Assembly: GCF_900142545.1 (NCBI RefSeq)
Contig: NZ_FRBF01000023.1
Span: forward strand, 1 to 40,204
Source: Fibrobacter sp. UWT2
GTDB lineage: Bacteria; Fibrobacterota; Fibrobacteria; Fibrobacterales; Fibrobacteraceae
Direction of reading: 5' to 3'
DNA length: 40,204 nt
Below are positions 15,865 through 22,955 of this stretch, piece by piece. A program made the translations under genes and the position numbers. The stretch's first letter is position 1; the number at the start of each line of letters is the position of its first letter. The notes under the pieces are model-generated. The model was not told the DNA's origin. It searched no databases and saw nothing but the letters and a program-made list of their open reading frames with translations.

Positions 15865-16541
15865 CTTTTAGATTTCTTGTTGTAACCCTTTTAGTGATGA
15901 GTAGTTGTGCTGTTTTGAATGGTGACCGAAATCGTTGGAGTGTGAAAATTTTTTCAGAGAGAATAAAGGACTCGTTCCATAGCAGGTATACGTATGAACC
16001 AGGGGAAAAGTCTATTTTGCGCTATAATGTGTGTGAAGAAAAAATAGAGAATCGAATAATTTTATACCCTTGTTCTCTAGAATATATAACATTCAAAGAA
16101 TATGTAGAAACTTTACAAATAAAAGCGAGTGGGGTTGGTGAGTTAAATGTTCTATTTTTTTATTATGCGGCACAAATGTATTATTTTCCCGAGGATTCAA
16201 GTTCTTCTTCCGTAAAATCCATTTATTCGTTTGCGTCTGAACGGGGACCTATTTATATAGATAATAATGGGGCGAAATTCGCTCTTTGCCAATCTACAGA
16301 TGGAATAAAATGCGATTATCTTTTTGCAGAAATATCAGTAAAAAAAGACTGTGATTCGTGTATTACAATTTATCATGAAATATATATGGATTTGTTTTTA
16401 AAAGAAGAAATGAATGCAGAAAAATTGTTGAATGTCTTGAAGGAAGAATCAGTGGCAGATGAAAATTATATTCCGTCTGATGTAGTTAGGCATACTTGGC
16501 CTTATTACAAGATGGATGGCAATAAAATGGCAGATTACTAA
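15861..16541 (+). CDS. Candidate immunity lipoprotein for the RHS toxin tip (226 aa)
   Basis: A 226-aa lipoprotein. The hydrophobic leader MTFRFLVVTLLVMSSC places the lipidated Cys at residue 16, so it should sit in the periplasm, at the inner or outer membrane. The body has four later Cys residues clustered in pairs or near-pairs (for example KDCDSC), possibly disulfides. No family is recognised. The ATG overlaps the TGA of the toxin gene (ATGA), which couples their translation. The AT-rich composition matches the toxin tip and not the RHS core. Position, coupling and matching composition are the classic signs of an immunity gene. A periplasmic location fits a toxin that attacks envelope proteins. 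Its 3' end overlaps the opposite-strand DUF3990 frame by 56 bp. Immunity function is inferred, not shown. Confidence 0.7.
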   Translation: MTFRFLVVTLLVMSSCAVLNGDRNRWSVKIFSERIKDSFHSRYTYEPGEKSILRYNVCEEKIENRIILYPCSLEYITFKEYVETLQIKASGVGELNVLFFYYAAQMYYFPEDSSSSSVKSIYSFASERGPIYIDNNGAKFALCQSTDGIKCDYLFAEISVKKDCDSCITIYHEIYMDLFLKEEMNAEKLLNVLKEESVADENYIPSDVVRHTWPYYKMDGNKMADY

Positions 16542-16935
16542 AATTTTTTGAATGGATGATATTGAATAGCAATGCCAAGTCATCGTTCGCAATCGGCCCT
16601 ATGACCAAGTCGAACCGACCGTCTATGTTGGAGTCTTCTTGCGGGTCTTTCAGTTTTGTTGCGTTTCGATTTGTGATGACGAATTTCGCCCATTCTACGC
16701 TGGGTGAATCAAAGTGACGGATGTTCAGGGTTCCCAGTTTGTCCACCGAATTGTCGAAATCGTATATATTCAGGGTGGGCGAGCCGCCATACATTCTTGC
16801 CACACTTTGCGCCATCCTTACAGCCTGCTCCCGAATGGTGGTAAGGTAGAACCCCTTGCCGAAATCCTTGTTCGGACGGCACTTGGACAGTTTAATTTGG
16901 GCGATGTCCGTGTTCGAACCGTGGAAGAGAATCAC
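16486..16935 (-). pseudogene. DUF3990 ADP-ribosyltransferase-like gene, 3' truncated
   Basis: The frame starts at GTG 16935, overlapping the DUF3791 stop by 4 bp. The first 124 residues are classic DUF3990: ILFHGSN, then KDFGKGFYLTT (residues 23-33), SPSVEWAKFVITNRN and FDLVIGPIANDDLALLF. DUF3990 belongs to the ADP-ribosyltransferase clan. The HGS and FGKGFYLT motifs are the probable NAD-binding elements. After ALLF the sequence is unlike the family (NIIHSKNFSNLPFYC...) and runs into the antisense of the lipoprotein gene, so about 40 C-terminal residues have been replaced. Whether the protein is still active cannot be told. A 38-bp piece of this gene is also found at 2060-2097. An overlapping plus-strand frame at 16714-17019 is a shadow. 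Confidence 0.7.
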
Positions 16936-17166
16936 TGTATCTTCCCTCCGTTCTGCTGGCTGACTAGCGTCAGGTCGTTGATGGCGTCTTCAAATGAAAG
17001 CGTATGCTCCACATCGTAGAATTCGACAAGGAAATCCATCGCTCCGTGATTGCATAGATAATAAAAAGCCTGCTTTTCGGTGAGGCTCTTGTTTGCGGCG
17101 AACTCGTTGACGCATGCAACGGTATATCTGATCAGTTTCTTGTCCATTTCTTATGATAATATACAT
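16921..17166. repeat. 246-bp block duplicated from 853-1097 (copy B)
   Basis: Copy B of the DUF3791 block, same orientation as copy A, with one substitution and one extra T. The near identity means the duplication is recent or kept uniform by recombination. Together with the palindrome arrays it brackets the protease and RHS modules. Confidence 0.85.
16932..17147 (-). CDS. DUF3791 family protein, copy 2 (71 aa)
   Basis: Identical to the protein at 864-1079 except for Tyr29 in place of Asp29. Here it still precedes a largely intact DUF3990 gene and overlaps it by 4 bp, the arrangement expected for a partner or antitoxin-toxin pair. The upstream DUF7724/DUF7723-like genes and their promoter are missing, so how it is now transcribed is unclear. 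The block of near identity with copy 1 ends about 18 bp upstream of the start codon. The role is inferred from the DUF3990 partnership. Confidence 0.75.
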   Translation of the reverse strand: MDKKLIRYTVACVNEFAANKSLTEKQAFYYLCNHGAMDFLVEFYDVEHTLSFEDAINDLTLVSQQNGGKIQ

Positions 17167-17473
17167 AAAGGTTAGAGCGTGGGTTCGGTTTATCAGCGAT
17201 TTTGAGAATAATAATCGGGATTCTACGGTGCGTGTCGAATGTAAAAAACGATATGGAGAAAAATGCGTAAGGGGGCCGGACATAATAGATATGTGGAAAA
17301 GATATTTTAAGGAAAAATGTGTGGCTGTACCACAACGGGGCAAGCATAACCTCAAAGAGTTTTTTCTTATGAAAGATGTAATTTGTGACTTTTATCTCGG
17401 CGAAAACATCTACAATTCCACAGGCGAACTAATCCAGCGGGATTTTGATATGTTCATGTCTGGGGCTAAGTAG
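17153..17473 (+). CDS. Possible hypothetical protein or 3' gene fragment (106 aa at most)
   Basis: An open frame of 106 codons whose first codons lie inside the duplicated DUF3791 upstream region, so the ATG at 17153 is doubtful. ATG 17290 (MWKRYFKEKCVAVPQRGK...) is an alternative. The sequence is basic with aromatic residues (ICDFYLGENIYNSTGELIQR) and looks coding, perhaps the tail of a gene cut on the left by the duplication junction. No family is recognised and no ribosome binding site is evident. It ends about 14 bp before the palindrome array, as the unrelated ORF 1526-1753 ends about 23 bp before the first array. Confidence 0.3.
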   Translation: MIIYIKVRAWVRFISDFENNNRDSTVRVECKKRYGEKCVRGPDIIDMWKRYFKEKCVAVPQRGKHNLKEFFLMKDVICDFYLGENIYNSTGELIQRDFDMFMSGAK

Positions 17474-17486
17474 ACCATTTAACACA

Positions 17487-18154
17487 ATTTTTGCCTAAAA
17501 ACCACCTACAATTGTGTAAAGTCGCTTCCGCATTTGCGGGAGCGGCTTTTACATTGTGGGGGAGTTGCCTGAACTTTTGCTTTTGTTACAATGTCACTTG
17601 TGTAAAGCAGCGGGGGCAAATGCCGGGCGGTTTTGTCACTTGTGCAAAACGGCCCGGTCTTTTGCCGGAGTGTCTTTTACACTTATGCGAAGAAGCCTGA
17701 ACATTTGGCCGAGCACCTTCACCGCTTAGGTGATGGTGCTGGGGCATTTGCTGGAGCGGCGTTACCACGGTGATAAAGTTGCTTGGGCTTTTGCGCGAGT
17801 GGTTTCACCACTTGTGTAAAGGTCCTCGGACAATTGCATAAGCGCTTTCACCACTTGTGCAAAGGCGCTTGAATTTTTGCGGGAGATGCTTTTACAAGGT
17901 GAAGAAGGTGCCTGGACTTTTGCCGGGGCGTGTTGCATTCTTGTGTAAAGGGGCCCGGGCAAATGTCCGAGGGTCAACACCACTTGTGTAAAGGCACTTG
18001 ATCATTTGCTGGAGCACCTTCACCGCTTAGGTGATGGTGCTGGGGCGTTTGCAGGAGCAACATTTACAAAGTGAGGGGCATGCCTAAGCATTTGCGGGAG
18101 CTGCATTTACAAGGTGACATTGATGCCTGGACTTTTGCAGGACCTCCAACCACA
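17487..18154. repeat. Long array of imperfect palindromes, copy B (about 670 bp)
   Basis: About a dozen units of roughly 40-60 bp follow each other. A typical unit starts CACTTGTGTAAAGG, passes CTTGnACnTTTGCnGGAGC and ends CTTTTACAAGGTG, so each unit's ends are inverted copies and could fold into a hairpin. Some units lie in the reverse sense (for example the CACCTTCACCGCTTAGGTGATGG variant at about 17715 and again at about 18018). The first 274 bp nearly equal 1776-2050. The array lies between the DUF3791 block and the 3' end of the HlyD gene, and no real gene is present. Spacers are not unique, so this is not a CRISPR. Confidence 0.8.
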
Positions 18155-18188
18155 CTTTTGGGCTGCTTTTCGGGGCTTTTGCCCCCTT

Positions 18189-19640
18189 TTACCACCAGAG
18201 TTTCAGGCGCAAGTAGTCGATGGCCTGGTGCGAAAGAATCCACCAGAGCGTGCGCTTGCCCGCGAAAATCTTCGCGATTCCTGTCATGCCGGGACGGAAC
18301 CACGGGGGAGTCGCCCGCACGAACTCGCCGCGCACGGCGAAGGTGTTCTCCTGGTCCTTGACGCTTGCCGTCGGGTTCATGAGCGTGGTGCGGAACCTGT
18401 ACACATAATCGGGACGGCTCTTGATGGCCATGAAGCCCTCGCCGCCAAGCCGCACGTTGTTCACTTCGAGTTCGCTCACGTCGGCCTCCATGTAGATTTC
18501 TTCGATGGATGCCAGCTGGAACAGCTCGCCGCCCTGGTTCACGTGCGACCCCACGCGCTTTTGCAGGTCGCCCTCGATGACCACCGCGCTGTCCGATTCG
18601 CATCGCACCACCGAGCGCGAGAGCTTGTAGCGCACCGTCTTTAATTTCGCCAGTGTCTGCGAAAGCTTGGCCTGCTGTATGCGCAGGTCGGCCAGCTGCC
18701 TGTTCGCCTGGGCCTTCTGTATTTCGCGGCGGTTGTCCTGTTCCTGGGCCATCAGGTCGGCCTCTTCTAGCTTGAGTTCCTTCTGGTCGAGTCGCAAGAG
18801 CTCGTCGCCATTGTACACGATGTCGCCCGGCTTCACCTTCACGCTCTGGATGAACCCGTCGAAGGGGGCGCTCAGGTAGGTGATGTGGTCGGTCTTGAGC
18901 ATGGCCGGGGCGCTTACCCTGTAGGGGATGGGCACCAGTGCCGCAAAAAGCACGAACGCCGTAAGCAGGATGCCCAGCAGTTTTGCCCAGGTGTGTTCGT
19001 GGCCCAGCAGCTTGGCTAACCCCTCCCGCGCGGAACGGGCGAACCTCTTGCCGAACCAGCCGCTCTTGCGGTAGAGCTCGTCTATCCTTGCGCTAGTGAG
19101 CGTTGCTACCAGGTGGATCTGGGCGGACTCCTCGTCGTCGAAGGGGTGGGCCCCGCGTTCGCAGGTGATTACCGCGATGGTCTCTTCGCCCCGCCTTACC
19201 GGGACCGATAGCATGTGCCCCACGCCGTAAGTCTTGCTGTAGTACTCGTGGATTCGGGTGGCGAGCGGGGTGCCGCCGTCCGGGGGCGGGTAGGCTATGC
19301 TGGCGTCCTGTTCGTAGGCCTCTTCCATGGCGCACTCCAGGTCGCGCACCACCTGCATCTTGCCCTCGAAATGGTCGGTGTGGCTTATGGCCGCGAGCAC
19401 CACGTAGTCGTGCTTGACCATGCCGATGCTCACCCTTTCGGCGTGGTGGCGGTCGGCAATTTCGCCCGCGAGTGCGAGTGCCGCCGTCTTGAAAGTCTTC
19501 GCCTCGCCGACAACCCGCACGATGTCCAGGACCTCGTTCATCTGCCCGATCTTGGAACAGGTGGTGCGCAGGGCGTTCTGCAGCGCCTTGATGATGGCGC
19601 CCTGGTCGAACTGCGGCTTTTCCTGGTTCTGTGCGGTCAT
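18189..19640 (-). CDS. GAF-HlyD membrane fusion protein of a type I secretion system (483 aa)
   Basis: A periplasmic adaptor that would link an inner-membrane exporter to a TolC-type outer-membrane channel. Residues about 20-195 form a cytoplasmic GAF-like domain (ERVSIGMVKHDYVVLAAIS ... LSVPVRRGEETIAVITCERG). One transmembrane helix follows at about 223-243 (LLGILLTAFVLFAALV). Residues about 255-470 are HlyD/lipoyl type: a barrel half (YLSAPFDGFIQSVKVKPGD), a coiled-coil hairpin rich in Glu/Gln/Lys, and the second barrel half ending LRLKLWW. The DNA is clearly more GC-rich than its neighbours. GAF-HlyD fusions are typically found near giant LEPR-XLL substrates, and such a protein begins at 25782. 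No ATPase or TolC gene lies in the window. The start has no clear Shine-Dalgarno sequence and lies 36 bp after the DUF262 gene on the same strand, so readthrough is possible. Confidence 0.85.
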   Translation of the reverse strand: MTAQNQEKPQFDQGAIIKALQNALRTTCSKIGQMNEVLDIVRVVGEAKTFKTAALALAGEIADRHHAERVSIGMVKHDYVVLAAISHTDHFEGKMQVVRDLECAMEEAYEQDASIAYPPPDGGTPLATRIHEYYSKTYGVGHMLSVPVRRGEETIAVITCERGAHPFDDEESAQIHLVATLTSARIDELYRKSGWFGKRFARSAREGLAKLLGHEHTWAKLLGILLTAFVLFAALVPIPYRVSAPAMLKTDHITYLSAPFDGFIQSVKVKPGDIVYNGDELLRLDQKELKLEEADLMAQEQDNRREIQKAQANRQLADLRIQQAKLSQTLAKLKTVRYKLSRSVVRCESDSAVVIEGDLQKRVGSHVNQGGELFQLASIEEIYMEADVSELEVNNVRLGGEGFMAIKSRPDYVYRFRTTLMNPTASVKDQENTFAVRGEFVRATPPWFRPGMTGIAKIFAGKRTLWWILSHQAIDYLRLKLWW

Positions 19641-19676
19641 TGGACTGTCGGTTAGGGTGTGGTTTGGGTGGAATAA

Positions 19677-21899
19677 TTAAGATTTAAGACTTTTTATCTT
19701 TTCCCATTCGTTTCGGTGCTGTATGCATTCGTTAATAATTTTGGATAATTCATTTTCATTAGTTTGCTTTAATGCGAACTGTTTCTTTGCGATGGCTTCA
19801 TCTAATGAGTTGTTTTGCAATTTGAGATTTTGTTCGGCAAGTGCATTTGCAATGTTAGCTTTTTGGATGAAGTAGGCCATATGGTCCAATACAGAATTGA
19901 TTGTTTTTGCGTATACAGCATCAAATTCTTTACTGTGGTATGCAAGTTGTTCTTCTAAAAAGCGAATTTTCTTTTCTAGAAGAAAAGACTCTTTTCTATA
20001 ATATGGTGTTGCTAATTTTTCAATAATAGAGCTTGCAGCGGAATCTATTGATTTGATTATATTGTCGATATTATCTTTTTCCGAATCGTAAATGTGATAT
20101 CTGAATTCAACATGATGTCGTTCGCTAAGATCTTTTTTATTATTCGTGATTTTAATTATTTTTATTGCGCAAAAATATCCGTTTGAATTCTCTAGGATAA
20201 TGACATTCCCTGCAACTAGTGATTTGCACCTTGACGTAAAATTAAATGCTTCAGGGATGTTTTGATATTGAGGGAAATCTACGATGTCTGGATTGAAAAA
20301 TAGGCTTTTGACTCCGTCTCGATAACAATAAATACTGTCATCGCCACATTCACTCCATCGTGTGTCGAATGCTTTTTTGCCGTTTCCTATAATGAAACTG
20401 CCATTGTTTAGCGTGTAGTCTAGAATTATAGAATCCTCTAAATTCGTGTTGACAAAAATAGAAGGTTTATTTTGTTGTGAAATGTCATTTCCTTTTGGCA
20501 TGTGTACCAAGTTGTTACGTTCAAAATAACGTAAGCCAAGAGATTCCACAAAAGACATTTCCGCCAACATTATTTCATTTTTGTGGTTCTCTATATAGTC
20601 TGAATACTGTTCGTCTTGTAAATTGGGATTGTCTGTTTTTAAAAATAAAATCAATGCTTTTGAACGCACTGCTCCGAGTGAGATTTTTTTTGGAAACGCA
20701 TATGTGGTGTATGGATTTTTTTCTCCATCGTCATAGAAGATTTCAGAAGATGCTCCACAAGCGTAATCAATAAATTGATTGTATGCTTTTCGTTGATAAG
20801 TTAATGAGTTGACAGTAAAATAATTGCTGTATGAAGTTTTCCAAAACCAATTTTTTAAATCATTAATTTGTTTTTCTGAGGGGTTTGAAATCTTTCTAAA
20901 GAATTCCATTATAAAAATTAACTGCATGTTATAAGGCAGGTATTTGTATTTGTTTACATGCAATTCGTTGTGAAGGAATTGTACCGCCTTTTTGATATAG
21001 GGGATGGTTTCTCTCGTCGTCTTTGCAAAATCATCTCGTTGGGCTAAATGCTCAATGTCAGTTTGGTCGAAATATAATTTGCCAAAAGAACTTTGAATGC
21101 AACGAAATAGAACATTTCTTGGTGTTTTTTCAAATCCGAATTCTTTTAAATCGCGCTGTGTTTTTGTAATTTCATCGGAAAACTTAAAATTGTTTTTTTT
21201 GTACGATAACGCATTGACCATCCAGTCAAAAGAAATGTCAACGCCTTTAGAATTTAATCTAGAAAAGATTTCGACGGCTTCTTCAATATTTGCATCATTA
21301 ATTTCAATACAAGCGATTTTATATTCGATGAAACGACTTGCTAGGGAGTCTGCTCTATCTAAAAGATTGTCGATTTCGTCTTTAGGTATTTTGGGCTCTA
21401 TGTTTGTTCTAGAATATTGGCGAAAATCACTGCTGCTCAATAAAACGTGAAGCGGGACCTGATACGGTTGCTTCATTACATCGTTACGTGGGTAGAAAAA
21501 TTCTTCGTTTTTTAAATCGTAATATAAGTTAAACAAAGATTTATACATTTGCTCATCACAAGCAAAACTTGATTTATCTGGGTTTGTCAAGCAACCGAAC
21601 ATTGAAGAAAGTCTTTGAAATCCGTCAAGAACATACCATTTTTGATCATTGTTTTGGGGTAGCTCGAATGGTCCTACTTTACGGGATTCCTCCCAGTTCA
21701 TTTTTTCTGATGGTTTCCATAGCAAAAGAGAACCTATGGGGTAATTTTTTTTAATGCTGTCAAATAAATCCTTAATATTATCGCAAGTCCAAACAAAATC
21801 TCGCTGAAAGGGGGGGACGCAGACTAGCCCTTGCTTGACTTCCGTGATAAGCGAGCCTATTGTTTTGATTTTTGTGTCAATAGTAAGTTTTTTGCACAT
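19677..21899 (-). CDS. DUF262 (GmrS/ParB-like) protein, third gene of a defence-type operon (740 aa)
   Basis: The N-terminal DUF262 domain is clear: VPPFQRDFVW (residues 28-37), YPIGSLLLW (53-61), DGFQR (92-96) and FSRLNSKG further on. DUF262 is the fold of GmrS and of several anti-phage proteins, a ParB-like NTP-using domain acting on DNA. The usual DGQQR appears here as DGFQR. The C-terminal DUF1524/HNH nuclease of GmrSD fusions is not visible. Instead, residues about 490-620 are beta-rich and about 620-740 are helical, possibly coiled coil. The ATG follows AGAGGAAAT, a good ribosome binding site, 7 bp after the TOPRIM gene. It is the last gene of the three-gene operon. AT-rich DNA contrasts with the HlyD gene next door, a sign of separate acquisition. 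Confidence 0.8.
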   Translation of the reverse strand: MCKKLTIDTKIKTIGSLITEVKQGLVCVPPFQRDFVWTCDNIKDLFDSIKKNYPIGSLLLWKPSEKMNWEESRKVGPFELPQNNDQKWYVLDGFQRLSSMFGCLTNPDKSSFACDEQMYKSLFNLYYDLKNEEFFYPRNDVMKQPYQVPLHVLLSSSDFRQYSRTNIEPKIPKDEIDNLLDRADSLASRFIEYKIACIEINDANIEEAVEIFSRLNSKGVDISFDWMVNALSYKKNNFKFSDEITKTQRDLKEFGFEKTPRNVLFRCIQSSFGKLYFDQTDIEHLAQRDDFAKTTRETIPYIKKAVQFLHNELHVNKYKYLPYNMQLIFIMEFFRKISNPSEKQINDLKNWFWKTSYSNYFTVNSLTYQRKAYNQFIDYACGASSEIFYDDGEKNPYTTYAFPKKISLGAVRSKALILFLKTDNPNLQDEQYSDYIENHKNEIMLAEMSFVESLGLRYFERNNLVHMPKGNDISQQNKPSIFVNTNLEDSIILDYTLNNGSFIIGNGKKAFDTRWSECGDDSIYCYRDGVKSLFFNPDIVDFPQYQNIPEAFNFTSRCKSLVAGNVIILENSNGYFCAIKIIKITNNKKDLSERHHVEFRYHIYDSEKDNIDNIIKSIDSAASSIIEKLATPYYRKESFLLEKKIRFLEEQLAYHSKEFDAVYAKTINSVLDHMAYFIQKANIANALAEQNLKLQNNSLDEAIAKKQFALKQTNENELSKIINECIQHRNEWEKIKSLKS

Positions 21900-21906
21900 A
21901 TTTCCT

Positions 21907-22953
21907 CTATAGAATTTGTTCTAATTCTGAAGCAATACTACTTAATTCGTTTGGATTCCTAGGCATTCTTTGTAGTAGTGATGTTCTGTGCACATGAGAT
22001 GATTTTTCGAATTGCAGGGAGAAAGATTCTTTAAAATTTGCGATGCCGGATCCTTTTGACAAAAAATTCCAATTTGCGTCACTCAGGGTAGAATAAAGAT
22101 TTTTTATTCCTTCTTTCATAAAATTTCTATCGCATGCTTCGCAAAAGACCATTTTATTAGGATCCTGCTCAGAAGTGTAAGACGAACGAAGCATGTTTTT
22201 TATTTTAAATCCACATTGCATGTCATAGAAATCCTTCTGCACGTCTGTTAAATGCCGAAAAGCGTTGAACCATCCATTATTACTTCCGCATAACTCCTGT
22301 ATTGCATCATCAGGCAAATAATTTTCAGCTTCTCTTTTGTCTAAAATATGATATCTTATATTCCACTGACTTAAATCAATTATGGCTTGATCGTATTTAT
22401 GATTTTCATCATCCGGGAATTCCTTGTCGCTGTCCCAAAGGACGTAATATCTGAAAAATTTGATTTTATTTTTAAATTCTCGTTCTTTCGTAGAAAAAAC
22501 AGCTTTTGTTGAACTACATCCTCCTAGATGTTGTAGGACTATTTTATTTTTTTCTAAGGCTTTATTTATGCGGGCACTTCCAAAATACTTTATAATACAA
22601 TTAAGGAAATAACCATCATTTTGAATATTCTCTACATATACATTCACTGGCGAAGAAACATAATCTATGGCTTCTTGAATACTGAAAATTTTTTTTGTAA
22701 TCTCTAAATGACCTTCTGTGCTAACATCAATAATTTCTCCACGATATGAAGAACTATTCACGGTAGCAAACAAGGATTGTTTGATTATGTTTTGTAAACT
22801 TTGGGGAAGTGAAATAAACGAATCACTTTTTAAAGATTTTGGCTTGACAAAGATTGAGTTTAAACCAGAACTAAGGGATATGTAAGAAAACAAACATGTC
22901 AACTCTTTTATAGAACCCTTTTCAAAACACGAATCATCAATCCTACAAAGCAT
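21907..22953 (-). CDS. TOPRIM-like (DUF4435/OLD-type) putative nuclease (348 aa)
   Basis: No close family is recognised, but the middle has the layout of a TOPRIM domain: VNVYVENIQNDGYFL with Glu108, a glycine turn LGGCSS (143-148), YYVLWDSD with Asp174 and Asp176, and HILDKREAENYL with Glu208/Glu210. Such domains bind divalent metal and act as DNA or RNA nucleases in OLD proteins, retron-associated proteins and the AriB subunit of PARIS. The first 100 residues and the C-terminal 130 (with FCEAC at 270-274) are unassigned. The gene begins 2 bp after the ATPase stop, with AAGGA inside the end of that gene, so translation is probably coupled. Pairing of an ATPase with a TOPRIM nuclease suggests sensor plus effector. 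This is inferred. Confidence 0.65.
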   Translation of the reverse strand: MLCRIDDSCFEKGSIKELTCLFSYISLSSGLNSIFVKPKSLKSDSFISLPQSLQNIIKQSLFATVNSSSYRGEIIDVSTEGHLEITKKIFSIQEAIDYVSSPVNVYVENIQNDGYFLNCIIKYFGSARINKALEKNKIVLQHLGGCSSTKAVFSTKEREFKNKIKFFRYYVLWDSDKEFPDDENHKYDQAIIDLSQWNIRYHILDKREAENYLPDDAIQELCGSNNGWFNAFRHLTDVQKDFYDMQCGFKIKNMLRSSYTSEQDPNKMVFCEACDRNFMKEGIKNLYSTLSDANWNFLSKGSGIANFKESFSLQFEKSSHVHRTSLLQRMPRNPNELSSIASELEQIL

Positions 22954-22955
22954 TG

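Noticed and set aside
17487-18154. A CRISPR array
   Set aside because: Units are imperfect palindromes that follow each other without unique spacers of constant length, and no cas genes are present.
18071-18644. Plus-strand frames of up to 176 codons over the HlyD gene
   Set aside because: The minus-strand frame encodes a complete GAF-TM-HlyD protein. The plus-strand frames are by-products of high GC.
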